From an uncultured Eubacteriales bacterium (lineage in GTDB: Bacteria > Bacillota > Clostridia > Christensenellales > Borkfalkiaceae): DNA of 54,636 nucleotides. The notes under the pieces were generated by a model. It searched no databases. It saw nothing but the letters and a program-made list of their open reading frames with translations, and was not told the DNA's origin. Of this stretch, positions 23,898-33,007 are shown piece by piece (position 1 is the first letter of the stretch; each line of letters starts with the position of its first letter). A program made the position numbers and the translations under genes. The stretch lies in assembly GCA_900540805.1 (NCBI GenBank), contig UQHL01000019.1, forward strand, positions 1 through 54,636. The letters run 5' to 3'.

Positions 23898-25694
23898 ATG
23901 AAAGAAAATAAAAAAGAAAAACCGCATAGAAAAAAGAAAACGGGCGTTTTGAAACGAATGCTGCGGGACGTATCCAAAATTCGCCTTCAGCTCGTCGGGG
24001 TGGTGATTATGGCGTTGGTCATCATCGCGTGCAATCTCCTTTCCCCGCAGATACTCGGCGGAATCATCGGCAGCATAAACGATTTCCTCAGGGCGCCCTC
24101 GGACGGCGAAAACCTTGTCAGAGGGCTGGTCGGGCCGCTGTGCGCGCTCGCGGCGATCTATGTCGTCTATTCGTTTTTTTCCTGGCTGAAGATGTACACG
24201 CTCAACAACGTCGTCTCCCGCCGTTTCACCTGCGAACTGCGTATCGTCATGGCGGATAAGATTTCGAGGCTTCCCGTCTCCTATCTGGACAGGACCAAGA
24301 CGGGGGAAATTCTCGCCCGCGTCAACAACAACGTGTCCATGATGGGAAACTCCATCCACGAGGCGCTCGACGTTCTGCTGATGGGCGTTTTGCAGCTTGC
24401 CGCCATCGCCGTCATGCTCTTCTACGAAAATTGGCAGATGGCGCTCGCCGTCGTTCTGCTGGTGCCGCTCTCCACTGTCATTTCCACCGTGCTCGCCAAA
24501 AAGAGCATGCGCTATTACGATAAAATGTGGCAGAGCTACGAGGATATCTACTCCTGCGTCGAGGAGGATTACGGCGGCATAGAGACGGTTAAATCCTATA
24601 ATATGGAAGAAACCATGAGAAAAAAACACGCGCTGATCAACGACAGGCTCACCGACGTCAACAAACGCGCGGTGTTCCTTTCCTCGGCCGTTCAGCCCGT
24701 CGTCGCGTTTACCAACCACGCCTCCTTTATCGCGGTATGCCTGCTGGGCGGAATTCTCGCCGTTTCGGGAAAAATCGCCGTGGCGACGGTGGTTACGGTG
24801 ATTTTGTATTCGAAAAACTTTTCGGGGCCTCTGATGCAGATTGCAAACGGGCTTTCTTCCATTCAACACGTCGGGTCGGCCGCGAAAAAGGTTTACGGCT
24901 TTCTCGACGAAGCCGAGATGACCGTGGAAGAGCCCCGACTGCCCGAACGGGTGGAAGGGAACGTCGAATTCAAGGACGTGGAATTTTCCTATACGGAGGA
25001 GAAGCCGCTGATCGAGCGCCTCAGCTTTTCCGTGCGCGCGGGGCAGAAAGCGGCGATCGTCGGGCCCACGGGCGCGGGCAAGACAACGATCGTCAATCTG
25101 CTGATGAGGTTTTACGACCCGAAAAGCGGGCGGATCGAGATCGACGGCCGCAACATCGGGGAGATTAACCGCGAAAACGTACGGGAGCAATTTTCCATGG
25201 TATTGCAGGACACCTGGCTGTTTGAGGGCACCGTGTATGAGAACATCGCCTACGGCAAGGAGGGCGTGACGAAAGAGGAGGTGGAAGCGGCGTGCCGAGC
25301 GGCGTACTGCGATCGGTTTATCCGCCTGCTGCCCAAGGGCTACGAGACGGTGATCACGGACTCAACCTCTCTTTCGGGCGGGCAGAAACAGCTTTTGACG
25401 ATTGCGCGGGCATTTTTGTCGGATAAGCCGCTGCTCATTCTCGACGAGGCAACCTCCAATGTCGATACCCGCACGGAAATCCTCATTCAGAAGGCCATGG
25501 ATAAGCTGATGAAGGGAAAAACCTGTTTCGTCATCGCGCACAGGCTTTCGACGATCGTCAACGCGGATATGATTATCGCCGTCGATAACGGACGAATCGT
25601 GGATATCGGCACGCACAGGCAGCTTTTGGAAGAGGACGGCTTTTACGCGAAGCTTTACAACAGCCAATACGCCCTTCAGAAAGAGACAAATTGA
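23898..25694 (+). CDS. ABC exporter half-transporter, catalytically complete partner
   Basis: A 598-aa membrane-spanning ATPase. After a Lys-rich N-terminus come six spans and an ATP-binding domain with Walker A GPTGAGKTT (about residues 389-397), signature SLSGGQKQL, Walker B LLILDEATSNVD with the catalytic Glu, and the H-loop VIAHRLST. It should form the consensus ATPase site with the protein encoded just upstream. GAGGTGAACG precedes the ATG. A strong terminator closes the pair. Confidence 0.92.
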   Translation: MKENKKEKPHRKKKTGVLKRMLRDVSKIRLQLVGVVIMALVIIACNLLSPQILGGIIGSINDFLRAPSDGENLVRGLVGPLCALAAIYVVYSFFSWLKMYTLNNVVSRRFTCELRIVMADKISRLPVSYLDRTKTGEILARVNNNVSMMGNSIHEALDVLLMGVLQLAAIAVMLFYENWQMALAVVLLVPLSTVISTVLAKKSMRYYDKMWQSYEDIYSCVEEDYGGIETVKSYNMEETMRKKHALINDRLTDVNKRAVFLSSAVQPVVAFTNHASFIAVCLLGGILAVSGKIAVATVVTVILYSKNFSGPLMQIANGLSSIQHVGSAAKKVYGFLDEAEMTVEEPRLPERVEGNVEFKDVEFSYTEEKPLIERLSFSVRAGQKAAIVGPTGAGKTTIVNLLMRFYDPKSGRIEIDGRNIGEINRENVREQFSMVLQDTWLFEGTVYENIAYGKEGVTKEEVEAACRAAYCDRFIRLLPKGYETVITDSTSLSGGQKQLLTIARAFLSDKPLLILDEATSNVDTRTEILIQKAMDKLMKGKTCFVIAHRLSTIVNADMIIAVDNGRIVDIGTHRQLLEEDGFYAKLYNSQYALQKETN

Positions 25695-25700
25695 AAAAAG

Positions 25701-25731
25701 CCGCGTCCGTGGAAAGGACGCGGCTTTTTTA
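25701..25731 (+). terminator. Terminator after the ABC exporter
   Basis: GCCGCGTCC (25701-25709) pairs with GGACGCGGC (25717-25725), flanked by six As and followed by six Ts, so it may act for both strands. Confidence 0.95.
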
Positions 25732-25755
25732 TTTGCCGGAAATCGTTTTTCTGCG

Positions 25756-26208
25756 CTATGCCGCCGTATTCAAACCGTAAAAATCTATAAACTCAAAAAT
25801 TTCATTGTAATCCGCCGCGCCCGCTTCCGACGCATAGACGCCGCACTCGGTTTCCGCTTCCACCGTTCCGTCTTTATCCACATATAGTCCCATGCCTTCT
25901 CCTTTGACAAACGAGAAGGATATCATTAGCTTGTTGATCCCGGACAAAGCGGATTCGCCGTTCGGTTTGTCATGTATTTTCTTCAATTCGGTTTCCGAAA
26001 AAAATTCCAGCAAAGAGGCGAGATCTTCTTTGTCTTCTATTCTTCCGATATAATTGCTGAAAAACGAAGTCATAGTAAGCGCTTCGTTTATGTTTTCCGT
26101 CGTCGCTCCGAGAAAATCCAAGCCCTTTCCGCTGTCTTTTGTTCCGCACCCGCAAAAGAGGATCAAGGTGCTTGCCGCCAGACAAAAAGATAAAAATTTC
26201 TTTTTCAT
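25756..26208 (-). CDS. Small lipoprotein of unknown function
   Basis: A 150-aa exported protein: MKKKFLSFCLAASTLILF followed by CGCG, giving a lipobox-like FCGC with the acceptor Cys near residue 21. The mature part is acidic and helical (DLASLLEFFSETELKK) with a C-terminal EIFEFIDFYGL. No known family recognised. The ATG at 26208 has GGGAGG upstream on the minus strand; longer in-frame extensions upstream are rejected for lacking a signal peptide. It converges on the ABC operon. Confidence 0.75.
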   Translation of the reverse strand: MKKKFLSFCLAASTLILFCGCGTKDSGKGLDFLGATTENINEALTMTSFFSNYIGRIEDKEDLASLLEFFSETELKKIHDKPNGESALSGINKLMISFSFVKGEGMGLYVDKDGTVEAETECGVYASEAGAADYNEIFEFIDFYGLNTAA

Positions 26209-26399
26209 AACAGACTGCCTCCCGTTTACATAATAACATACTTTTTTTGCCTCGTCAATATATTCCTGGAAAATAATTCCGCGATTAATCCGATTAAGGC
26301 AATCGGACATTTCGATTGCCGTCAAAAGGGTGGCGGCGGGAAAATTGGGTGAAAATTACAAAAAATCCGAAAAAAATCGTCTATTCCGCTTAAAATAGC

Positions 26400-26428
26400 T
26401 TGCCAAGGCTTGCCCGATATGCTAAAAT
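26400..26428 (+). promoter_or_regulatory. Promoter of rpsB-tsf
   Basis: TTGCCA (26400-26405), 17-bp spacer, TAAAAT (26423-26428), with a leader of about 110 nt before rpsB. Confidence 0.6.
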
Positions 26429-26546
26429 AATAAGGCTGAAAATTCACACCCGAATTTACGCGCATTCCGTGTCCGTAAAATTTTTCAATGCGGATATCGT
26501 TGCGGCTATAACGTAAATCGGGGAGGTAAAACGGAGGAAACGAATT

Positions 26547-27350
26547 ATGGCAGTTATCACAATGAAACAGCTTCTGGAAGCGGGCGTCCATTTCGGACAT
26601 CAGACGAGAAAGTGGAACCCCAAGATGAAGAAGTACATCTTCGCGGCGAGAAACGACATTCACATCATCGACCTTCAGCTCACCGCTTCCCTTATCGAAG
26701 AAGCTTACGCATTCGTGTGCGAAAGCGCGAAGGCGGGCAAAACCGTCCTTTTCGTAGGCACCAAGAAGCAGGCGCAGGACGCGATTAAAGAAGAAGCGGA
26801 AAGATGCGGACAGTACTACATCAACTCCCGCTGGCTCGGCGGCTGCCTCACCAACTTCAAAACCATGCGTTCGCGCGTGGAAAGGCTTGAAAAGCTGGAG
26901 AAGATGGAGGAGAGCGGCGAATTCGAGCTTCTGCCCAAAAAGGAGGTCATGCTTCTTAAAAAGGAAATGACCAAATTGCAGACCAACCTCGGCGGTATCA
27001 AAAAGATGAAAGGCCTGCCCGGCGTGATGTTTGTGGTGGATCCCCACAATGAAGAGATCGCCGTCAAAGAAGCGAAGAAAATGGGCATTCCCGTCGTCGC
27101 GATCACCGATACCAACTGCGACCCCGACGAAATCGATTACGTAATCCCCGGAAACGACGACGCAATCCGCGCGATCAAGCTGATTTCTTCCGTAATCGCC
27201 AACGCCGTCATCGAAGCGAACCAGGGCGCCGAAGCCCTTGCGCCCGCTCCCGAGGCCGCCGCGGCGGAACCCGAAATCAAGGAAGCCGCGCCCGTCTCTA
27301 TCGAAGAGGTAGTCGCCGCTGCCGAAGAAACTGCGGAAGCGAACGCGTAA
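26547..27350 (+). CDS. rpsB: 30S ribosomal protein S2
   Basis: A 267-aa small-subunit protein. Typical features are MKQLLEAGVHFGHQTRKWNPKM at the N-terminus (residues 6-27), SRWLGGCLTNFKT, LPGVMFVVDP and GIPVVAITDTNCDPD. The C-terminal tail after about residue 228 is an Ala/Glu/Pro-rich extension (EAAAAEPEIKEAAP) of the kind common in gut clostridia. The ATG follows GGAGG. rpsB-tsf-pyrH-frr is the conserved order. Confidence 0.97.
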   Translation: MAVITMKQLLEAGVHFGHQTRKWNPKMKKYIFAARNDIHIIDLQLTASLIEEAYAFVCESAKAGKTVLFVGTKKQAQDAIKEEAERCGQYYINSRWLGGCLTNFKTMRSRVERLEKLEKMEESGEFELLPKKEVMLLKKEMTKLQTNLGGIKKMKGLPGVMFVVDPHNEEIAVKEAKKMGIPVVAITDTNCDPDEIDYVIPGNDDAIRAIKLISSVIANAVIEANQGAEALAPAPEAAAAEPEIKEAAPVSIEEVVAAAEETAEANA

Positions 27351-27397
27351 CCTTTTTTCAGTCAGCTCAAATCTATAAATAACAGGAGAAAGAAAAT

Positions 27398-28294
27398 ATG
27401 GCATTTACAGCGAAAGACGTAATGGCGCTCCGTGAAAAGACAGGCGCGGGCGTAATGGACTGCAAAAAAGCTTTGACGGATACTGACGGCGACATGGAGA
27501 AAGCGACCGATCTTTTGAGAGAGAGAGGGATTGCGAAAGCCGAGAAAAAAGCTTCCCGTATCGCGGCGGAAGGCATCGTCGCCTGCTATATCGAAGGCAG
27601 CACGGGCGTTCTTCTGGAGGTCAACTGCGAATCCGATTTCGTCGCCAAAAATCCCCGCTTCACGGAGATTGCGACGGAGATCGCCAAAGTGATCGCAAAA
27701 GAGAACCCCGCGGACGTAAACGCGCTGCTCGGCTGCGCGATCGAGGGCGCGGCGAACGTGGAGGAATATCTCAAGGGACAGACGGCCGTAATCGGCGAAA
27801 AGATCGCCGTCAGAAGGTTTACCCTCTATAAGACGAACGGATTTTTGTCCAGCTATATCCACCTCGGCGGCAAGCTGGGCGTCATGCTTGACATGAAGGG
27901 CGAAGCGACGGAGGCGGCCAAAGAGGTCGCGCACGAAGTGACGCTGCAGATCGCTTTCACGAAGCCCGCGTATCTCACGGAAGAGGAAGTTTCCGCGGAG
28001 ACGCTCGAGAAGGAAAAGGAAGTTCTCAAGCAGCAGGCCATCAACGAAGGCAAGCCCGAAGCGATCGCCGAAAAGATGGTTATGGGCAGGATTAAGAAAT
28101 TCTACGAGGAAAACTGCCTGTTGAAACAGCCGTTTATCAAGGACGACAAGCAGACGGTCGCCGCGCTTTTGAAGGCGGCGGGAAATGCGGAAATCAACCG
28201 TTTCGCGTTTTACGTCATGGGCGAAGGCCTCGAAAAGAAAAACGAAAACCTCGACGAAGAAGTGGCGAAGCAGGTCGCCGCAATGAAAAAATAA
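27398..28294 (+). CDS. tsf: Translation elongation factor Ts
   Basis: A 298-aa guanine-nucleotide exchange factor for EF-Tu. The N-terminal UBA-like domain VMALREKTGAGVMDCKKAL (about residues 9-27) is followed by the core ASRIAAEGIVACYI, LEVNCESDFVAKNP (contact with EF-Tu) and KFYEENCLLKQPFIKDD. The ATG follows AGGAG. A terminator follows, so pyrH is expressed separately behind the 80-bp repeat array. Confidence 0.97.
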   Translation: MAFTAKDVMALREKTGAGVMDCKKALTDTDGDMEKATDLLRERGIAKAEKKASRIAAEGIVACYIEGSTGVLLEVNCESDFVAKNPRFTEIATEIAKVIAKENPADVNALLGCAIEGAANVEEYLKGQTAVIGEKIAVRRFTLYKTNGFLSSYIHLGGKLGVMLDMKGEATEAAKEVAHEVTLQIAFTKPAYLTEEEVSAETLEKEKEVLKQQAINEGKPEAIAEKMVMGRIKKFYEENCLLKQPFIKDDKQTVAALLKAAGNAEINRFAFYVMGEGLEKKNENLDEEVAKQVAAMKK

Positions 28295-28311
28295 GCAGTG
28301 AAAAAAGAATG

Positions 28312-28346
28312 CGGGCCGTCCGGGATCGTCGGGCGGTCCGTTTTTT
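28312..28346 (+). terminator. Terminator after tsf
   Basis: CGGGCCGTCC (28312-28321) pairs with GGGCGGTCCG (28331-28340) using wobbles, then six Ts. Confidence 0.85.
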
Positions 28347-28460
28347 GCAAAAAAGGGCGGCCGGAAGAACGGGCGGCGCCCGCGCGGAAAAAACTACAAA
28401 AATCTTCAAAAAAGGAAGGACTTTTTTTGCGTTTTATATAGCTTTCTTTCGGGAAATATG

Positions 28461-28703
28461 CTATAATAGAAGCGGAAATGCGTAAGCACGAAGTATTTAT
28501 GGGCATTTCCGCGCCCTATTCAAATATTGCGTAAGCGATGTTATAATAGAAGCGGAAATGCGTAAGCACGGAGTATTTATCGTCGTTTCCGCGCCCTATT
28601 CGGACATAGCGACGGCGATGTCATAACAGAAGCGGAAATGCGGTGCGCTTCGCCTTTATTTCCTCACCCTGTTCAAACATAGCGTAAGTTATGTTATCAT
28701 AGA
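28461..28703. repeat. 80-bp structured intergenic repeat, array A, upstream of pyrH
   Basis: Units start at 28461 and 28541 (exactly 80 bp), then 28621 (73 bp, shortened), with a fourth truncated start at 28694. Each unit starts with a TATAATAGA-like stretch, then a long hairpin (GCGGAAATGC at 28472-28481 with GCATTTCCGC at 28503-28512 in unit one), then a small hairpin with a GTAA loop ending before the next TATAATA. The array and the tsf terminator fill most of the 459-bp tsf-pyrH spacer. The same unit recurs at 50896. Confidence 0.9.
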
Positions 28704-28753
28704 AAAAAATCCAAAAATCTTCAGCTTCACGGCTGCTTTAGCGGAGGAGAAAA

Positions 28754-29461
28754 ATGCAACCCAAGTACAAGAGAATTCTTTTGAAGCTTTCGGGGGAGGC
28801 GCTTGCGGGCGAGAAGGGGTTCGGACTCAACCAGGACGTCATCGCGGGCGTAGTCGATCAGATTGTAGAAATCCATAACATGGGCGTGGAGGTCGGCCTC
28901 GTCATCGGCGGCGGAAATTTCTGGCGCGGCCGTCAGGGCACGAAAATGGACCGTACCACGGCCGACCATATGGGGATGCTGGCCACGGTCATGAATTCTT
29001 TGGCCATGATGGACGCCATCGAACAGCGCGGGGTGCCCGTGCGGGTACAGACGGCCCTCAACATGGTCTCTTTGGCGGAACCGTTTATTTTGAGAAAGGC
29101 AATTCGGCATTTCGAGGAGGGCAGGATCGTCATCTTCGCCTGCGGCACGGGCAATCCGTACTGCTCCACGGACACGGCGGCGGCGCTTCGGGCGTGCGAG
29201 ATTTCGGCGGATATCCTGCTGATGGCGAAAAACGTGGACGGAATTTACGATTCCGACCCCAAAACCAACCCCGACGCGAAAAAATACGAAAATATGACCT
29301 ATTCGGATATCATCAACCGTCGGTTGAAAGTCATCGACTTCACGGCGGCGACGATGTGCATGGAAAACAACGTTCCCACGCTGGCGTTCGGGCTGGACGA
29401 AGAAAACTCGATCGTCCGCGCGGTGTGCGGCGAGACGCTGGGAACGGTGATCACCGTATAA
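28754..29461 (+). CDS. pyrH: UMP kinase
   Basis: A 235-aa hexameric kinase that phosphorylates UMP to UDP. Motifs include RILLKLSGEALAGEKGFG (residues 5-22, phosphate binding), GGGNFWRGRQG, DRTTADHMGMLATVMN, and CGTGNPYCSTDTAAALRA. The ATG follows GGAGGAG. It opens the pyrH-frr-uppS-cdsA run and lies directly downstream of the 80-bp repeat array, whose last TATCAT-like box is about 50 bp from the start. Confidence 0.97.
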   Translation: MQPKYKRILLKLSGEALAGEKGFGLNQDVIAGVVDQIVEIHNMGVEVGLVIGGGNFWRGRQGTKMDRTTADHMGMLATVMNSLAMMDAIEQRGVPVRVQTALNMVSLAEPFILRKAIRHFEEGRIVIFACGTGNPYCSTDTAAALRACEISADILLMAKNVDGIYDSDPKTNPDAKKYENMTYSDIINRRLKVIDFTAATMCMENNVPTLAFGLDEENSIVRAVCGETLGTVITV

Positions 29462-29486
29462 AATAAAACAGACAAGGAGAAAAATC

Positions 29487-30059
29487 ATGATCGAAAACGA
29501 AAAAGTGGAAGAATTGATGCTGGAGCTGGACGACAAGCTGGAAAAGACGATCTCCGTCCTCGAGGGCGAATATACGGCGATCCGCGCGGGGCGGGCCAAT
29601 CCGCACGTGCTCGACCGCGTGGAGGTGGAAGCCTACGGCGGCATGAGCAAGCTGATCGAGCTGGGCAACATCAGCGCGCTGGACGCGCGGTGCCTCCAGA
29701 TCAGCGTCTGGGATAAATCCCTCTTAAAAGCGGTGGAAAAGGCGATTCTGCAATCCAACCTGGGTCTGACGCCCACCAACGACGGAAACGTAATCCGCAT
29801 CGTGTTCCCCGTCATGACGGAGGAGCGCAGAAAGGAGCTCGTCAAGCAGATCAAAAAAATGGGCGAGGAGGCGAAGGTAGCGCTCCGCAACAACCGCCGC
29901 GACGCGATGGACGTCCTGAAAAAAATGAAGACGAATAAAGAATTTTCCGAGGACGATTTTTCGGCGTGCGAAGCGGACGTGGAAAAGGCGGTTTCGTCGG
30001 CCATGGGCAAGCTGGAAGGCGTAATTTCCGCAAAAGAAAAGGAATTGATGTCTATTTAA
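29487..30059 (+). CDS. frr: Ribosome recycling factor
   Basis: A 190-aa factor that with EF-G splits post-termination ribosomes. Seen are the RAGRANPHVLDRVEVEAYGG segment (about residues 30-50), the hinge to domain II and the conserved VKQIKKMGEEAKVALRNNRRDAMD helix (about 120-145). The ATG follows AAGGAG. uppS starts 3 bp after its stop. Confidence 0.97.
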   Translation: MIENEKVEELMLELDDKLEKTISVLEGEYTAIRAGRANPHVLDRVEVEAYGGMSKLIELGNISALDARCLQISVWDKSLLKAVEKAILQSNLGLTPTNDGNVIRIVFPVMTEERRKELVKQIKKMGEEAKVALRNNRRDAMDVLKKMKTNKEFSEDDFSACEADVEKAVSSAMGKLEGVISAKEKELMSI

Positions 30060-30062
30060 GCC

Positions 30063-30788
30063 ATGAAGAAGAATAAAATAGACGGGGAGGGACTGCCGAG
30101 GCACGTGGCCGTCATCATGGACGGAAACGGCCGCTGGGCGAAACGGCGGCTGATGCCCCGTTCTTTCGGGCATCAACAGGGCATGAACCGCATGATCGGG
30201 CTTTTGGAGCACGCTTTCGATATCGGTATCGAATACGTGACGGTATATGCCTTATCCACCGAAAACCTTCTGCGCCCGCAGGAGGAGCTGAACGGGCTTT
30301 TCAACCTGCTTCGCAAGCATTTTCTCGACTGCATGAAAAAGATATGCTCGCGCGGGGTGCGTCTGCATATTTTGGGCGACGTATCCCTGCTGCCCGACGA
30401 CGTGCGGGCGCTGCTGAAACAGGCGGAGGCAGATTCCGCGGGGTACGCGGGCAAGGGCGTCAACGTGGCGCTCGGCTACGGCTCGCGCGCGGAGATCGTG
30501 CGCGCGGCCAATCTGGCGGCGGAAAAGGGCGAAAGGGTGACGGAGGCGAGCTTCTCCGATTTGCTTTACACGCACGGTCAGCCCGATCCCGACCTCGTCA
30601 TCCGCACGGGCAAGGAAATGCGGCTCTCCAATTACCTTTTGTATCAGTCGGCTTACGCGGAACTTTATTTCTCCGACAAGATGTTCCCCGATTTTTCCGA
30701 TAAGGATTTCGACGAGGCGGTAGCCGAATACGGCCGCCGTACCCGCCGTTTCGGAAAGACGGACGAACAGTGCGGCGGGGAGGAATAG
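30063..30788 (+). CDS. uppS: Isoprenyl transferase (undecaprenyl diphosphate synthase)
   Basis: A 241-aa cis-prenyltransferase that elongates farnesyl-PP to the C55 lipid carrier for cell-wall synthesis. The catalytic P-loop HVAVIMDGNGRWAKRR (residues 13-28), ALSTENL and the C-terminal PDPDLVIRTGKEMRLSNYLL are all present. It starts 3 bp after frr; the Shine-Dalgarno must lie within the frr end, so translation is probably coupled. Confidence 0.95.
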   Translation: MKKNKIDGEGLPRHVAVIMDGNGRWAKRRLMPRSFGHQQGMNRMIGLLEHAFDIGIEYVTVYALSTENLLRPQEELNGLFNLLRKHFLDCMKKICSRGVRLHILGDVSLLPDDVRALLKQAEADSAGYAGKGVNVALGYGSRAEIVRAANLAAEKGERVTEASFSDLLYTHGQPDPDLVIRTGKEMRLSNYLLYQSAYAELYFSDKMFPDFSDKDFDEAVAEYGRRTRRFGKTDEQCGGEE

Positions 30789-30842
30789 AACTTTCGCGGG
30801 CGGCGTTTCCTTTGGGAAGCGTGCGCCGAAAGGAAAACGTCT

Positions 30843-31730
30843 ATGAAAATCCGTTTGATAACGGGCACCTGCTACATAGCGGTGCTGCTCGTGTTTTTTC
30901 TTTTGAAAATTTTCGTGCACGACCTGTTTTTCGACGCGCTCATTTATGCGTTTGCCCTCATCGGCACGTTCGAAATGACGCGCGCGATGAAGGACGGGAT
31001 CACCAAGGCGGAAAAAATCGCCATATTCGCGTTTGCCGTCGTCTGTATCCCCGCCTGCGCGCTGTGCGAGCAGTTTGGGGGCACGGGCTTGCAGGCGGCG
31101 GCCGTCTGCTTCTTCGCCTTGGCGGTGGCGCTTTTGTCCCTGCTGGTGGCGCGGCACGAGGAAACCTCGCCGCAAAATCTCGGCGTCGCCTTTCTCTGCG
31201 CGGTATATCCCACCCTCCTTTTAGCGCTTCTCACCTTGACCAATCATCTGTCGGGTCCGCCCGCTTTAGAGCAATTTGCGCTCAATTCCGATCTGGCGAT
31301 TTTGTTCGTGTTCGTCATTTCTCCCTTTGCGGATTCGCTGGCGTATGTGTTCGGTCGGTTTTTGAAATCGAAATTCCCCAAAAAGATGGCCCCCGTCGTC
31401 AGCCCCAATAAAACGGTGATCGGCGGCGTCGGCGGACTCGTCGGGGGGCTGGTCGGCGCGGCGATCCTCTACTTTTCCTACAACGCCGTCGCGGGCAGTT
31501 TCGCGGACATGGCGATCTGGCTTCCCGTGTATCTGCTGATCGGGCTTTTGGCGGCGGCGGCGACGGAATTCGGCGATCTGGTGGAAAGCTGTATCAAGAG
31601 AAAAGCGGAGATCAAAGACATGGGTCGGCTGATGCCCGGCCACGGCGGAATTCTCGACCGCATTGACGGAACGCAATTCGCGGCGGTGGCGGTGTATGTC
31701 GCTTTCGCGGTAATCCATCTGATCGCATAA
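30843..31730 (+). CDS. cdsA: Phosphatidate cytidylyltransferase
   Basis: A 295-aa integral membrane enzyme that makes CDP-diacylglycerol from phosphatidate and CTP, feeding pssA elsewhere in this window. About eight spans are seen and the C-terminal signature IKDMGRLMPGHGGILDRIDG (about residues 258-277) is intact, with KTVIGGVGG before it. The ATG follows AAAGG. A terminator-like hairpin separates it from dxr. Confidence 0.95.
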   Translation: MKIRLITGTCYIAVLLVFFLLKIFVHDLFFDALIYAFALIGTFEMTRAMKDGITKAEKIAIFAFAVVCIPACALCEQFGGTGLQAAAVCFFALAVALLSLLVARHEETSPQNLGVAFLCAVYPTLLLALLTLTNHLSGPPALEQFALNSDLAILFVFVISPFADSLAYVFGRFLKSKFPKKMAPVVSPNKTVIGGVGGLVGGLVGAAILYFSYNAVAGSFADMAIWLPVYLLIGLLAAAATEFGDLVESCIKRKAEIKDMGRLMPGHGGILDRIDGTQFAAVAVYVAFAVIHLIA

Positions 31731-31745
31731 CGGATAAACACAGGA

Positions 31746-31780
31746 AAAAAGTACCTCTCTGTCAGGAGCGGGTACTTTTT
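31746..31780 (+). terminator. Terminator after cdsA
   Basis: AAAAAGTACC (31746-31755) pairs with GGTACTTTTT (31771-31780); the U-tract is the end of the 3' arm. Confidence 0.8.
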
Positions 31781-31828
31781 GTAAATTCGGGCCGTGTGAC
31801 AGGCGCGTGAAATAAGGAAGATATCGTC

Positions 31829-32992
31829 ATGAAAAAAATCGCGTTGATCGGTTCCACCGGCTCCATCGGCAGGCAGGTCTGCTCGGTGGTGCGGCGGCAT
31901 AAAGACAAATTTAAGATAGAAAGTCTGGTCGCCAATTCTTCCGCGGAAGCTTTTTTGAAGCAGGCGGAGGAATTTCGGCCGTCCTATGCCGTGCTCGCGG
32001 ACGAGCGCGCGGCGGCGGAAATCAAAGACAAAATTCCCGAGGGCGTGCGTTTCGCCTGGGGGGAGGGCGCGGCGGCGGAAGCGGTTTCGTACGGCGATAC
32101 GGCCTTTGTCGCGGCGACGGGCTTTGCGGGATTGAAATACACCCTCAAGGCGATAGAGCTGAAAAAGGATATCGCGCTGGCCAATAAGGAAACGCTGGTT
32201 TGCGGCGGGGAGCTGGTCATGCGGGAGATTTCCCGCGCGGGCGTCCGTCTGATGCCCGTAGATAGCGAACATTCCGCGCTGTGGCAGGCGCTGGGGTTCC
32301 GTCTCGACGCGCCCTTCCGACGGCTGATTATCACGGCCAGCGGCGGGCCCTTTTATTCCTATACCAAAGACCGGCTGGAAAAAGTAACCCCGCGGGACGC
32401 GCTGCGCCACCCGACCTGGAGCATGGGCGCGAAAATCACGATCGACAGCGCGACCCTCCTGAATAAAGGCTTCGAGGTGATCGAAGCAAAATGGCTTTAC
32501 GGCGCGCCGCTGGAAAAAATCCATACCGTGGTTCAGCCCGAAAGCATTATCCACTCGCTGGCGGAGTTTGACGACGGCGGCATTTTGGCGCAGATGAGCT
32601 ATCCCTCCATGGAGCTGCCCATTCAGCTGGCGCTGACCTATCCGCAGCGTTTCGACTGCGGACTCAAGCCGCTCGATTTCGAAGCGCTGGGCAGCATTCG
32701 TTTTCTGCCGCTGGAGCGGAAACGCTTTCCGTGTTACGATCTCGCTTTAAGCGCGGCGGAGGCGGGGGACAATTATCCCTGCGCGCTGAATGCGGCGGGA
32801 GAGATTGCCGTCGGGGCATTTTTGAAAGAACGGATACCTTTTACCGCGATTGCGGAGACTATAGAGGACGTTTTGCAAAAGACGGAACGTTTCCCCGCGG
32901 ATGCGTACGAAGCGTTGCGGGAGACGGACGCGCGGGCGAGAAGGGCCGCGGAAGAGACGATCGCGGAGCGGTTCTCCGCAAAGACGAAATAA
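31829..32992 (+). CDS. dxr: 1-deoxy-D-xylulose 5-phosphate reductoisomerase
   Basis: A 387-aa NADPH enzyme of the MEP pathway making MEP for isoprenoids. It has the nucleotide-binding GSTGSIGRQV (residues 8-17), ANKETLVCGGELV, the metal/substrate site VDSEHSALWQ, TASGGPF and the HPTWSMGAKITIDSATLLNKG signature. The ATG follows AAGGA. Together with uppS it links the block to lipid-carrier supply. Confidence 0.97.
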   Translation: MKKIALIGSTGSIGRQVCSVVRRHKDKFKIESLVANSSAEAFLKQAEEFRPSYAVLADERAAAEIKDKIPEGVRFAWGEGAAAEAVSYGDTAFVAATGFAGLKYTLKAIELKKDIALANKETLVCGGELVMREISRAGVRLMPVDSEHSALWQALGFRLDAPFRRLIITASGGPFYSYTKDRLEKVTPRDALRHPTWSMGAKITIDSATLLNKGFEVIEAKWLYGAPLEKIHTVVQPESIIHSLAEFDDGGILAQMSYPSMELPIQLALTYPQRFDCGLKPLDFEALGSIRFLPLERKRFPCYDLALSAAEAGDNYPCALNAAGEIAVGAFLKERIPFTAIAETIEDVLQKTERFPADAYEALRETDARARRAAEETIAERFSAKTK

Positions 32993-33007
32993 AAGAGGAC
33001 AAAGACA

